Shown one piece after another: positions 8,084-16,584 of a DNA stretch of 64,000 nt; positions within the stretch are counted from its first letter, which is position 1, and each line of letters begins with the position of its first letter. A program made the position numbers and the translations under genes. Source of the stretch: Capnocytophaga periodontitidis (lineage in GTDB: Bacteria; Bacteroidota; Bacteroidia; Flavobacteriales; Flavobacteriaceae); NCBI RefSeq assembly GCF_016126015.1, contig NZ_JAEFDB010000002.1, positions 248,001 through 312,000 of the forward strand. Reading direction: 5' to 3'. The notes below the pieces were generated by a model. The model had not been told where the DNA came from and did no database searches. It saw nothing but the letters and a program-made list of their open reading frames with translations.

Positions 8084-8740
8084 ATGAAAGTGTTTTATTT
8101 ATACATAGTATTGCTATTTAGTTTGGGCTGTAAGGCTCAAGAGTTTGATTTACGCAATATGAAACGCTTTGATGAAAAGGTTTTTAAGGATTGGGAAGTG
8201 GATACTTCTAAATTAGTTTTCCCTGGCACTACTTATTTGAAGAAAGGCAATGATAGAGTTGAGATAAGTATAGGCGAGAAGTCCAAACAAATAAAACTAA
8301 CAAACATCATAGATCCCTATATGTATGTTTATAGGTATTATCCTAAGACTAATATACTAATGCAAGAAACCAAATTTTTCTATAGTGTACTTATAGGGAA
8401 AACTTATACTTATAATGAAAAAGGGAAACTTATCAAAGAAGAAAATTGGGATGCCCCTTATAAAGTATCTGTTGAGGAGCTTATAGCAATTTGCAAACAG
8501 AAATTGAATTTAGATTTGATGGATATCTCTTTAGATTTAACAATTCATAGATATGATAAAGAAAATCCCATTTATATTATTAGAATTCCTGATCCTGATA
8601 CAATGACAGGTATAGAAGCCAAATATATTACCATAAGTGCTGACAATGGTGAAATTCTTTTAGAAAAAGAAATACATTCAAAAGAGGAATTTAAAAAATC
8701 TATAGAAGAGATATACAATCCTTCTTTAAATAAAAAATGA
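8084..8740 (+). CDS. tandem lipoprotein paralogue 1 (unknown function)
   Basis: A 218-residue predicted lipoprotein: MKVFYLYIVLLFSLGC has lipobox FSLGC and is followed by KAQEFDLRNMKRFDEKVF. The middle has a MORN-like segment, YNEKGKLIKEENWD, and near the C-terminus YITISADNGEILLEKE resembles a peptidase-propeptide-type strand pair. It is the first of three tandem copies and overlaps the next by 4 bases (ATGA). The first ~45 codons are almost identical among the three while the rest diverges. I do not recognise the family. Confidence 0.8.
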   Translation: MKVFYLYIVLLFSLGCKAQEFDLRNMKRFDEKVFKDWEVDTSKLVFPGTTYLKKGNDRVEISIGEKSKQIKLTNIIDPYMYVYRYYPKTNILMQETKFFYSVLIGKTYTYNEKGKLIKEENWDAPYKVSVEELIAICKQKLNLDLMDISLDLTIHRYDKENPIYIIRIPDPDTMTGIEAKYITISADNGEILLEKEIHSKEEFKKSIEEIYNPSLNKK

Positions 8741-9381
8741 AAACATTCTATCTATACATAATATTGCTATTTAGTTTGGGCTGTAAGGCTCAAGAGTTTG
8801 ATTTGCGCGATATGAAACGCTTTGATGAAAAGGTTTTTAAGGATTGGGAAGTGGATACACAATATGTTCAAATGTATGATTGGGATAGATTTCTAAAAAA
8901 AGGAGATGAAAGGGTTAGGATTATCAAAACGGATAGTTTTATTCAAGTAGAAGTTAGTAACATTGCAAATCCTTATAAAAATAAATATAAGTATGATATC
9001 CGCACCAAACGTCTGATTCTACAATCTTATTTCTTCTATAATTGCCAAATAGGTATTTGGAAAAATTGGAGCAAAACGGGCAAGTTAATTAAAGAGGTAG
9101 ATTATGATGAATCCTATAAATTAAGTGTAAAAGATATTATAACATTAGTAAATCAAAAATTTAATATTGATTTGTTGGATATGAAATTGCTTTTAAATGT
9201 AGATAGGTACAATAGAAGCGTTCCTATTTATATTATTAGTATTACAAAGCCTAATACAAGAGGACAAGAAATTAGGTATATAACCATAAGTGCTGATAAT
9301 GGTGAAATTCTTTTTGATAAAATGTTATCTTCAGAAAAGGATTTTAATGATATATATCGATTAGAAGATAAGGAAAAATAA
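8737..9381 (+). CDS. tandem lipoprotein paralogue 2 (unknown function)
   Basis: A 214-residue predicted lipoprotein, second of three. Its signal peptide and first ~45 residues match paralogue 1 nearly base for base (8737-8865), with lipobox FSLGC. The remainder keeps the same architecture: a beta-rich middle, a MORN-like GKLIKEVDYDESYKLSV, and a C-terminal RYITISADNGEILF that is almost identical to paralogue 1. It overlaps paralogue 1 by 4 bases, so translation is probably coupled. A 69-base gap, containing no evident promoter, separates it from paralogue 3. Function unknown. Confidence 0.8.
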   Translation: MKTFYLYIILLFSLGCKAQEFDLRDMKRFDEKVFKDWEVDTQYVQMYDWDRFLKKGDERVRIIKTDSFIQVEVSNIANPYKNKYKYDIRTKRLILQSYFFYNCQIGIWKNWSKTGKLIKEVDYDESYKLSVKDIITLVNQKFNIDLLDMKLLLNVDRYNRSVPIYIISITKPNTRGQEIRYITISADNGEILFDKMLSSEKDFNDIYRLEDKEK

Positions 9382-9450
9382 GCTTCTAAACCTCCCCTTC
9401 CACGATAAATTTTATCTAATAGTTTTGGTAATCTAAAAAATATATGCAAG

Positions 9451-10035
9451 ATGAAAACATTCTATCTATATACATTATTGCTACTTAGTTTGGGTTGTAA
9501 GGCTCAAGAGTTTGATTTGCGCGGTATGAAACGCTTTGATGAAAAGGTTTTTAAGGATTGGGAAGTGGATACTTCTTTTTCTTCTATTTCCAACACTAAA
9601 TTTTTAAAAAAGGGGAATGACAAGGTAAAAATCACTAAGGGAGATAAAATTATTGAAGTGGAGTTAAGCAATGCGACAAATCCATATACTTATCTGTGTA
9701 CTTATGATGTAAAACAAAAAAGACAAGTATCAAGAGGTGAGAAATTTCATAGAATGGAAGTAGGTATTTGGGAGTATTTTGATAGCAATGGGAAATTGCA
9801 AAAGAAAATAGATGCTGATGAGGGATTTTCTTTTTCATTGAATGATTTGATAAAAAAGATGAAAAAAGAATATGGAATTGACTTGTTAGCTGCTATTCAT
9901 ATCAATATGAGTAGGGGATTTTTTAACAATCACAGATGTTATCAAATAGCTATACCCACGACTTCTGAATATGAATACGATGTTTATAAAATAGACGGAG
10001 AGACAGGAGAGGTGCTATTATCTCCTAAAATATAG
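9451..10035 (+). CDS. tandem lipoprotein paralogue 3 (unknown function)
   Basis: A 194-residue predicted lipoprotein, third copy and the most divergent after residue ~42. The leader MKTFYLYTLLLLSLGC and the following KAQEFDLRGMKRFDEKVF match paralogues 1 and 2. A MORN-like EYFDSNGKLQKKIDADEG occupies the middle. The C-terminus ends YKIDGETGEVLLSPKI, a shorter version of the ISADNGEIL strand of the others. A strong bidirectional terminator follows at 10134-10166. Function unknown; surface exposure is an inference from the lipobox. Confidence 0.8.
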   Translation: MKTFYLYTLLLLSLGCKAQEFDLRGMKRFDEKVFKDWEVDTSFSSISNTKFLKKGNDKVKITKGDKIIEVELSNATNPYTYLCTYDVKQKRQVSRGEKFHRMEVGIWEYFDSNGKLQKKIDADEGFSFSLNDLIKKMKKEYGIDLLAAIHINMSRGFFNNHRCYQIAIPTTSEYEYDVYKIDGETGEVLLSPKI

Positions 10036-10133
10036 GGAACAATTCCTCTACAAAGTAAAATCTACACTAAGGAAGAGAGAATAAGAAATCACAAAGTTAT
10101 ATTGAACTGATATTAAAGTAAAGAAAGGATACA

Positions 10134-10166
10134 AAAAAAGCAATACTAAAAAGTATTGCTTTTTTC
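10134..10166. terminator. bidirectional intrinsic terminator
   Basis: AAAAAGCAATACT, a 4-nt loop, then AGTATTGCTTTTT form a perfect hairpin with A-run and T-run flanks. It separates the rightward lipoprotein genes from the leftward tRNA-Asn. Confidence 0.85.
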
Positions 10167-10169
10167 TTG

Positions 10170-10243
10170 CTCCCCCTACTGGACTTGAACCAGTGACCCT
10201 CTGATTAACAGTCAGATGCTCTAACCAACTGAGCTAAGGAGGA
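10170..10243 (-). tRNA. tRNA-Asn (GTT)
   Basis: A 74-nt cloverleaf on the minus strand. The acceptor stem TCCTCCT pairs with AGGGGGA with one T-G pair, followed by discriminator G. The D-arm contains AGCTCAGTTGGTTAGAGC, the anticodon stem-loop is CTGACTGTTAATCAG with anticodon GTT, and the T-arm has GGTTCAAGTCC. The 3' CCA is not encoded. It has its own promoter upstream and is a single-gene unit. Confidence 0.97.
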
Positions 10244-10276
10244 ATATTCTACTTGTTTTTTTTCTTAATTGCGGTG

Positions 10277-10307
10277 CAAAGGTACGACTATTTTTGAAAC
10301 CTGCAAA
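10277..10307 (-). promoter_or_regulatory. promoter of tRNA-Asn
   Basis: Minus strand -33 TTTG (10304-10307), a 19-nt spacer and -7 TACCTTTG (10277-10284): an exact match to the Bacteroidota consensus, 33 bases before the tRNA 5' end. Confidence 0.8.
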
Positions 10308-10410
10308 TTTTTAGGAAGATTTTTTTAAAATATTTTTTGCGTTTGCAGTTAATATGTTTATTATCAATGGTTATTGATAAGTGTGGTTCGTGCCATTAGA
10401 TAATGAGAAA

Positions 10411-10449
10411 GGGGGCTGTATATACTTTGACAAAGTCTATACAGCCCCC
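10411..10449. terminator. long hairpin downstream of the dipeptidase gene
   Basis: GGGGGCTGTATA pairs with TATACAGCCCCC around an inner palindrome ACTTTGACAAAGT, giving one stem of about 18 bp with single-base bulges. It lies 14 bases past the dipeptidase stop. The inner palindrome belongs to the TTTGNCAAA family. Confidence 0.75.
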
Positions 10450-10462
10450 TTTTATTTTGGTA

Positions 10463-11848
10463 TTACTTGTTATTTACAAAATAGTAATAGAACCACGGAA
10501 TGGTTTCAATACCTTTGAGGAAGTTGAAAATACCATAGTGTTCGTTAGGCGAGTGGATGGCATCGCTATCTAAACCAAAACCTAAGAGAATAGATTTGCT
10601 ACCTAATTCTTCTTCAAAAAGGGCTACAATAGGGATACTACCGCCTGAACGCACTGGGATAGGCTCTTTGCCAAAACTTTCTTTGCAGGCTTTTACCGCT
10701 GCTTGGTAAGCAGGCGTATCGGTAGGGGTTACATAACCTTGTCCGCCGTGGTGAGGGGTTACTTTCACACGTACTCCTGCAGGAGCGATGCTCTCAAAGT
10801 GTTTGGTGAAGAGTTCGGTAATTTCGCGATTGTCTTGGTTAGGCACCAAGCGCATTGATATTTTGGCATAAGCCTTACTTGGAATCACGGTTTTAGCTCC
10901 TTGTCCTGTATAACCTCCCCAGATACCATTTACATCAAGGGTAGGACGTATAGAGGCGCGCTCGGTGGTGGTATAGCCTTTTTCGCCATATACCTCATCG
11001 ATATCTAAGGCTTTTTTGTAGGCTTCGAGTGAGAAAGGTGCTTTTGCCATTTCATCGCGTTCGGCTTGAGAGAGCTCTTCTACTTTATCGTAGAAATGCG
11101 GAATGGTAATGCGGTTGTTCTCGTCGTGCAAAGAAGCAATCATTTTAGTAAGCACGTTGATAGGGTTCGCTACGGCACCACCATATAAGCCAGAGTGCAA
11201 ATCGCGGTTAGCACTAGTAACTTCCACTTCCACATAGCTAAGTCCGCGTAAGCCCGTAGTGATAGAAGGGGTGTCGTTAGCCAGCATACTGGTATCGGAA
11301 ATGAGAATAATATCGTTTTTGAGTTTTTCGTGGTTGTTTTTTACAAACCAACTAAGGCTTCCTGAGCCTATTTCTTCCTCGCCTTCAATCATAAACTTCA
11401 CATTGCAAGGGAGCACGTTGTTTTTCACCATATATTCAAGGGCTTTCACGTGCATAAACATTTGTCCCTTGTCGTCACAAGCCCCACGAGCGAAGATAGC
11501 GCCATCGGGGTGGATATCGGTTTTTTTAATCATAGGCTCAAAGGGGTCGGATTCCCAAAGCTCGATAGGGTCGGCGGGTTGTACATCGTAGTGCCCATAT
11601 ACCAATACGGTAGGTAGGGCAGGGTCGATAGTTTTTTTGCCATAGACGATAGGGTAGCCAGGGGTTTCACATATTTCTACCTTGTCGCAACCAGCCTTTT
11701 CTAAGGCGTTTTTTACGGCATCGGCGGTGTTGAGCACATCCTGAGAATAGGCAGCATCGGCACTAATAGAAGGCATTTTGAGCAGTTCTATCAGTTCCGC
11801 AATAAAGCGGTCTTTGTTTTCGTTGATATAATTTTTTACTGAATCCAT
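10463..11848 (-). CDS. M20 family dipeptidase
   Basis: A 461-residue zinc-dependent exo-/dipeptidase of the M20 family (CNDP/carnosinase-like branch), probably cytoplasmic because no signal peptide is seen. Metal and catalytic motifs are VYGHYDVQPAD (His86), GACDDKGQ (Asp125/126), EGEEEIGS (residues 155-162), DTSMLA, and a late SPNEHYG supplying the final histidine. A dimerisation domain with DLHSGLYGG lies between. The length is typical. It is likely to release amino acids from short peptides, fitting a proteolytic oral-type bacterium. It has its own promoter, whose -33 element lies inside the 3' end of the GH20 gene, and is closed by a hairpin. Confidence 0.93.
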   Translation of the reverse strand: MDSVKNYINENKDRFIAELIELLKMPSISADAAYSQDVLNTADAVKNALEKAGCDKVEICETPGYPIVYGKKTIDPALPTVLVYGHYDVQPADPIELWESDPFEPMIKKTDIHPDGAIFARGACDDKGQMFMHVKALEYMVKNNVLPCNVKFMIEGEEEIGSGSLSWFVKNNHEKLKNDIILISDTSMLANDTPSITTGLRGLSYVEVEVTSANRDLHSGLYGGAVANPINVLTKMIASLHDENNRITIPHFYDKVEELSQAERDEMAKAPFSLEAYKKALDIDEVYGEKGYTTTERASIRPTLDVNGIWGGYTGQGAKTVIPSKAYAKISMRLVPNQDNREITELFTKHFESIAPAGVRVKVTPHHGGQGYVTPTDTPAYQAAVKACKESFGKEPIPVRSGGSIPIVALFEEELGSKSILLGFGLDSDAIHSPNEHYGIFNFLKGIETIPWFYYYFVNNK

Positions 11849-11909
11849 TGTGTATCGATTAACAATTTACAATTAATAATTTATAAAATAAGAGTTTTTA
11901 AAAGAGCAA

Positions 11910-11940
11910 CAAAGGTACATTATTTTTCTAAAATACCAAA
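11910..11940 (-). promoter_or_regulatory. promoter of the dipeptidase gene, overlapping the GH20 3' end
   Basis: Minus strand -33 TTTG (11937-11940, inside the last codons of the GH20 gene), 19 nt, then -7 TACCTTTG (11910-11917). This matches the consensus exactly and makes the dipeptidase a separate transcript within a same-strand series. Confidence 0.8.
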
Positions 11941-14267
11941 ACTTCATCTATAAAAAGCCACGCATCACCGCCTTTAGGAGGGGTTTTGACATTTTTGAGG
12001 GTAATCTTGATATAGCGTGCTTCTTGAGAATTGAACTTCAGTGCGAAATCTTTTAAAGAGGGTTTTCCTCTCACAACACAAGGCTCGTTGTGGGTCGCTA
12101 CTTCACGGTAGTTTTTGCCATCGGTTGAAAGGGAGATTGCAAATTTTATAGGAAAATAAATGCCTGAGGATTGGGAATCCATTGCGCCTATACGCACTTC
12201 ACTTACCTCGGTGGCTTGCTCTAAATCGAGAGTGAGGGTTACATCGTCGCCTAACCAACCGAGCCATTGCCCATCTAGGAAGTTTTTGGTGCCACGAACC
12301 ACATTGGTGAGGGTTGCCTCGCCTTGTCCTTGATATTTTTTGTGATAGACTGGGCTATAACTCATTTTCTTAGCTATCGCTTTGTGGAATGTTACCTCAC
12401 CAGTGGTAATGGTATTGGTCGCTTTTCCACTGAAAACAGTAGCTTTGAAGGTAGTACTTTCATTGAAAGGAATAGGCTGGGTGTATTTTTCGGCTTTTTC
12501 TATGGGGGTATCGCCTAAAGCATAGCGAATATCGGCGTTAGGGACTTCACACTCTAATTTTAAGAAAACCTTACCGTTTTGGTTTTCCACGGCAGGCAAC
12601 ACCTGATACATAGAACGTGCGTATTTTATTTTCATCACATCTAAACGATCCATAAAAGTTTCGGTACGCTTCACGAAGTTGTCCCAATTTTTCAAGTTAT
12701 CGGGTGTCCAACAGATTTCGGAAAAAGCTAATAAGCGAGGGAAGAGCATATATTCCGAATGTTCGGGAGTAGCTATGTATTCAGCCCATAGATTAGCTTG
12801 GGAGCCTAAAACGTTTTTCTCCTCCCCCTTGCTCCCTCCCAAGGAGAGGGAGGTGAGGTTTTCTTTTTCAAGATTGTAGTGGTAGAGTTTTTTTAATGTT
12901 AGATAGCCTCCATTAGCTAAAGGCTCATATTCAGGGAGACCTTGATATTTGTTGATATAACAATCACTGGTGAGCACTACAGGGTTGCCTTGTTCGAGGG
13001 CTTTTTTACCTATGTCGATACCGCGCCAGTTCATCACCACTGCATCGTTAGCTAAACCACCGTCCATTATCTCGTCCCAACCGACTAAAGTACGTCCTTT
13101 AGAAACTAAAAAGTCGTCTATACGTTTGATGAAATAGCTTTGCAATTGGTGCACATCTTTTAACTGATGTTCTTTCATACGAGCCTGACATTTAGGGCAT
13201 TTTTCCCACTCGGTGTGAGTAGCCTCATCACCACCTACGTGAATGTATTTGCTAGGGAAGAGAGCCATTACTTCGGTAAGCACATCTTCCAAGAAAGTGA
13301 AAGTCTCTTCTTGTCCTGCGCAATAGATGTCGGTGATAGGCCATACGGCGCCAGAGGGTACACCTATAGGGCGTTTATGACAAGAGAGTTCGGGATAAGC
13401 GGCTATAGCACTCATCACGTGGGCGGGCATTTCTATTTCGGGGATTACCGTAATACCACGAGCAGCGGCGTAGGCTACAATCTCTTTGATATCCTCTTGG
13501 GTATAGAAACCGCCATATTTTTTAGGAGCAGAAGCAGAATTAGCAAAAGCATCGGCAGGGTTAGAGGTGCGCTCATCCCATAGTTTATCCTCTTGATCTA
13601 CGCGCCAAGCACCTACTTCGGTAAGTTTAGGGTATTTTTTAATTTCGATACGCCAACCCTCATTGTCTACCAAATGGAAATGAAAAGTGTTGAGTTTGAG
13701 CATCGCCATACGGTCGAGGGTTTTCAGTATATATTCTTTAGAGAAGAAATGACGAGAGACGTCGAGCATCAATCCGCGCCAAGGGTATTGGGGAGCATCA
13801 GTGATAACAATGGCAGGTACCACCCAATCGGTTTGTACGGGGGTAGGGCTTTCAAACTCTTTGGGTAGTAGCTGACGCAGGGTTTCGAGGGCATAGAGTG
13901 CCCCGTTATAGTCAGCTGCAGTGATAGAAATTCTCTCAGGTTCTACTACAAGGGTATAACCTTCTTTTGGCAGAGATTTATCGACAACGAGTGCGATGTA
14001 GTTAGTTGTTACACCACTTGCTTGCATAGAGAGTTCAAAGCCAGAAGCTTTTTTGAATTGTTCGGCAAAGAGTTCAGCAGCCTCAACAAAAGCGATGTCG
14101 CTCACGATTGCCGTCTGTTTGTTAAACCAAAAGTTATCTTTGTTGAGTAGCGCAAGTTTTTTTGGTTGTGGAATGATATAGATATCATTTTCAGTGAATT
14201 TTACCTCTTTGTGAGGAGGTTGGCAAGCAATGGTTAAGAGGGCGGTAAGAAATAAAAGTTTCTTCAT
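11928..14267 (-). CDS. GH20 beta-N-acetylhexosaminidase (lipoprotein)
   Basis: A 779-residue exo-enzyme removing terminal GlcNAc or GalNAc from glycans. The leader MKKLLFLTALLTIAC has lipobox TIAC, so it is probably anchored in the outer or inner membrane. A GH20b alpha/beta domain (~30-150) precedes the catalytic barrel (~155-530). The catalytic pair Asp347-Glu348 is in HVGGDEATHTEW. A chitobiase-like linker (~590-640) and a discoidin/F5-8C-type domain (~650-779) follow. Residues ~470-484 (TSLSLGGSKGEEK) are encoded by a GC-rich repeat that looks intergenic, inserted in frame just before VLGSQANLWAEY. It follows the GNAT gene with a 20-base gap. Confidence 0.95.
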   Translation of the reverse strand: MKKLLFLTALLTIACQPPHKEVKFTENDIYIIPQPKKLALLNKDNFWFNKQTAIVSDIAFVEAAELFAEQFKKASGFELSMQASGVTTNYIALVVDKSLPKEGYTLVVEPERISITAADYNGALYALETLRQLLPKEFESPTPVQTDWVVPAIVITDAPQYPWRGLMLDVSRHFFSKEYILKTLDRMAMLKLNTFHFHLVDNEGWRIEIKKYPKLTEVGAWRVDQEDKLWDERTSNPADAFANSASAPKKYGGFYTQEDIKEIVAYAAARGITVIPEIEMPAHVMSAIAAYPELSCHKRPIGVPSGAVWPITDIYCAGQEETFTFLEDVLTEVMALFPSKYIHVGGDEATHTEWEKCPKCQARMKEHQLKDVHQLQSYFIKRIDDFLVSKGRTLVGWDEIMDGGLANDAVVMNWRGIDIGKKALEQGNPVVLTSDCYINKYQGLPEYEPLANGGYLTLKKLYHYNLEKENLTSLSLGGSKGEEKNVLGSQANLWAEYIATPEHSEYMLFPRLLAFSEICWTPDNLKNWDNFVKRTETFMDRLDVMKIKYARSMYQVLPAVENQNGKVFLKLECEVPNADIRYALGDTPIEKAEKYTQPIPFNESTTFKATVFSGKATNTITTGEVTFHKAIAKKMSYSPVYHKKYQGQGEATLTNVVRGTKNFLDGQWLGWLGDDVTLTLDLEQATEVSEVRIGAMDSQSSGIYFPIKFAISLSTDGKNYREVATHNEPCVVRGKPSLKDFALKFNSQEARYIKITLKNVKTPPKGGDAWLFIDEVLVF
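12818..12858. repeat. GC-rich repeat-like insert inside the GH20 gene
   Basis: A 41-bp stretch with CCTCCCCC, CTCCCTCCC and GGAGAGGGAGG tracts, partly self-complementary, in a gene otherwise of normal composition. It adds about 14 residues in frame between two conserved segments of the catalytic domain. Confidence 0.55.
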
Positions 14268-14287
14268 CGGTATTAGTTGTTAGGGGG

Positions 14288-15406
14288 TTAAACTTCTTTT
14301 TTAAAAGTTGCTCGGCGAGCAAATATAGTGGGGTCAAAATTTTTCCAAAGTTGTTGGATAGCGATGTTTTCTTCGAGTTCGGGGGTGATAATACAGTGAG
14401 TCACCTTGTTTTTAGAGAATACATCGTAGTAATAATCAAACAAGAGTGCGGGAATACCTTTACTTTGGTATTCAGGAGCTACTCCAATGAGGTAGAACTC
14501 TACAGTATCGTGGTGTTTTTTGGCTTGCAATAAGTGCCACCAACCCCAAGGGAACAATTTACCTTTGGCTTTCTGTAAGGCTTTGGAAAAAGAAGGCATT
14601 ACGATAGCAAAACATATCAGTTTGCCGTCTTTATCTTCAATAAAGCGGATATACTCAGGATTGATAAACGGGATGTATTTCTGTTTGAAATAATCGCGCT
14701 GACGGTTGCTCACGGGTACGTAAGAAGCTAACTTAGAGTAGGTTTCATTGTAGAGGTCAAACATCGCGTCGACGTGTTTGAGCACTTCTTTGGTAGTGGG
14801 GGTATCAATAAGTTTTACGCCATAACGTTTTTTAATGGCTTCGGCTGTTTTTTTGAAGAATTCGGGCTTCGCATTTTTTAATTGGAAAGACATATCAATA
14901 AAGCCTTTTTCTTTAGTAAAACCTAATTGCTCTAAGTGCTGTTTGTAGTACGGATAGTGGTACCACGTCATCATATTGGAGATATGATCGTAGCCCTCGG
15001 TGAGCAAGCCCACCTTGTCCATACTAGAAAATCCCATAGGACCTTCGATATATTCCAATTGGTATTCGCGAGCTTTTTCGCTTACTTTGTTTAGGAGTGC
15101 TTTGGTAACCTCGATATCGTCAATCATATCGAGCCAGCCAAAACGCACTTTTTTTGTACCTTGTTTGAGGTCGTGTTGGTTTACGATAGCAGCCACACGT
15201 CCTACCATTTTTCCTTTTTCGTTGTAAGCGCCGTAGAAGAAGGCTTCGGCATTTTCAAACACAGGGTTTTTGGTTTTATCAAAAGACGCCACTTCGTCGT
15301 TGATAAGAGGTGGTACCCAATAAGGGTGGTTAGGGTATAGTGATAGAGGGAACTTTACAAATTCGGTAAGTTCTTTTTTAGAGGAAAGTTCTTTAATCGA
15401 TAGCAT
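14288..15406 (-). CDS. GNAT-fold N-acetyltransferase-like protein
   Basis: A 372-residue cytoplasmic protein with two regions. The N-terminal half has the stretch YPNHPYWVPPLINDE and the segment EGPMGFSSMDKVGLL typical of a large GNAT-like family in Bacteroidota. The C-terminal half (~195-360) has a GNAT core including FYLIGVAPEYQSKGIPALLFDYYYDVF, where the Q/S-K-G-I turn resembles the acetyl-CoA pyrophosphate loop. The substrate is unknown. It starts 14 bases inside the 3' end of the outer-membrane protein gene and is followed closely by the GH20 gene, so the three probably form one transcript. Confidence 0.75.
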   Translation of the reverse strand: MLSIKELSSKKELTEFVKFPLSLYPNHPYWVPPLINDEVASFDKTKNPVFENAEAFFYGAYNEKGKMVGRVAAIVNQHDLKQGTKKVRFGWLDMIDDIEVTKALLNKVSEKAREYQLEYIEGPMGFSSMDKVGLLTEGYDHISNMMTWYHYPYYKQHLEQLGFTKEKGFIDMSFQLKNAKPEFFKKTAEAIKKRYGVKLIDTPTTKEVLKHVDAMFDLYNETYSKLASYVPVSNRQRDYFKQKYIPFINPEYIRFIEDKDGKLICFAIVMPSFSKALQKAKGKLFPWGWWHLLQAKKHHDTVEFYLIGVAPEYQSKGIPALLFDYYYDVFSKNKVTHCIITPELEENIAIQQLWKNFDPTIFARRATFKKEV

Positions 15407-16331
15407 TACGTCTGTTTCTTTTAGCTTTTTTCTTATGGTCTATTTTAGTAGGTTCTACTTTTTCTTTGAGTACTTTTTTGATATAGCTGTTGTGATTGTC
15501 GATGCGGTATGAAGCACCTATCAAGCCCATATAACGCTGAGGAGTATCTTTCCAGCCAAAACCTACATCGGCATTGAGTTGCAATTTATCAGAGGCTAAA
15601 AAGGCTACTCCAAGGCGGGTGATCTGGTCGCGGTATTGTTCGTTATACACTCCTTGTTGTTCGGCAAAGATACTGAACCAACCGTTGTCTAAATTGTGAG
15701 TAACGGTGAGGATATAACTGTATTCAGTACTTTCTTTTTTTAAGAATCTATCGGCGATGAGATTGGCTACGATTACCACACGAGGAATAGGTTCAGCTTG
15801 GAAAATAGCAGCTACTTTGGGTGATAGTTGGGGTACTTCCTCATAATAATAACGCTTGTTAGGCAGGAAATTCATACCCGCATAGAGGGCGATAGAGGGG
15901 GTGAGGTTGCGCCAACGGAAAGAATTGTTAGCTTTCCAGCTGTATATATTAGGTTTTTCGTCTAAAAAAGCGGGTTTGAACAACTGGTATTTTGCTCCAA
16001 TAGTGTTGTTTACAAAGCCAAAATGAGAGGAAGAACTGTTATGCTCGAGAGTATAGTCGTAGGCAAGGGTACCATTGAGCATTACCTCTAATTGTTCTTT
16101 AAAGAAGCCATAGCGCACGGCGTAATTCACTCCTGTAAAGTTCATAGAAGTGCCAGTTTTTTTATGGTTGCTGCGTTCGTACCACAAGCCCCCTTCGAAC
16201 TGCAATACGCGAGCCCCTACAGCATAGGCACTTTGAGAATTACCAGGGAGATTAGAGTTGATAATCTCGGTATATTGAGCGGAAGCTGCCATTGGCAGTA
16301 GCGCAATTAAGAGTAAGGAGAGTTTTTTCAT
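15393..16331 (-). CDS. outer-membrane beta-barrel protein (transporter-like, unknown substrate)
   Basis: A 312-residue secreted protein with signal peptide MKKLSLLLIALLPMAASA. The body has amphipathic strands with repeated aromatic girdles (FEGGLWYERS, VNYAVRYGFF, FSIFAEQQGVY, IGASYRI). This fits a single-chain outer-membrane barrel of the kind annotated as transporter or phenol-degradation MetA-like. The C-terminus is strongly basic (KKKAKRNRR), unusual for a barrel end and probably an unstructured periplasmic tail. It is first in a run with the GNAT and GH20 genes and has a -7 element TATCTTTG 23 bases upstream. Confidence 0.65.
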   Translation of the reverse strand: MKKLSLLLIALLPMAASAQYTEIINSNLPGNSQSAYAVGARVLQFEGGLWYERSNHKKTGTSMNFTGVNYAVRYGFFKEQLEVMLNGTLAYDYTLEHNSSSSHFGFVNNTIGAKYQLFKPAFLDEKPNIYSWKANNSFRWRNLTPSIALYAGMNFLPNKRYYYEEVPQLSPKVAAIFQAEPIPRVVIVANLIADRFLKKESTEYSYILTVTHNLDNGWFSIFAEQQGVYNEQYRDQITRLGVAFLASDKLQLNADVGFGWKDTPQRYMGLIGASYRIDNHNSYIKKVLKEKVEPTKIDHKKKAKRNRRNAID

Positions 16332-16354
16332 TGTAAATAGAATATTTTAGGCGA

Positions 16355-16362
16355 CAAAGATA
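16355..16362 (-). promoter_or_regulatory. probable -7 element for the barrel-GNAT-GH20 operon
   Basis: TATCTTTG on the minus strand fits TAnnTTTG and lies 23 bases before the start at 16331. The expected -33 position falls in an AATTACG/GTTACGA array (16366-16416) that lacks a TTTG. Confidence 0.5.
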
Positions 16363-16365
16363 ATA

Positions 16366-16416
16366 AATAATTACGAATTACGAGTTACGAATTACGAAAT
16401 AATTACGAGTTACGAA
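16366..16416. repeat. AATTACGA/GTTACGA short tandem array
   Basis: About six imperfect 7-8-bp units (AATTACG, AGTTACG) upstream of the barrel gene. The unit resembles the AATTAGC arrays elsewhere. Confidence 0.7.
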
Positions 16417-16524
16417 GTGAGGTATTAGCCCAAAGACGTTTGTTCTACTTAGAGAGGAGAATTTGTAAAAACATTTTTTTTATAAAACAAAATGTTTTTC
16501 TATGGAATTTAAGGATAAATATAT

Positions 16525-16562
16525 AAAAAAGTTGCTTAACAATATTGTTAAACAACTTTTTT
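16525..16562 (-). terminator. intrinsic terminator of pyk
   Basis: AAAAAAGTTG, then TTTAACAATATTGTTAA, then CAACTTTTTT read on the minus strand as a 17-18 bp hairpin with one mismatch and a T-run, 22 bases past the pyruvate kinase stop. Confidence 0.85.
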
Positions 16563-16584
16563 ACTCATTATTTGTAACTTGTTA

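Noticed and set aside
10170-10243. tRNA-Asn as an integration site of a genomic island
   Set aside because: No integrase gene and no repeated tRNA end were seen on either side within the window.
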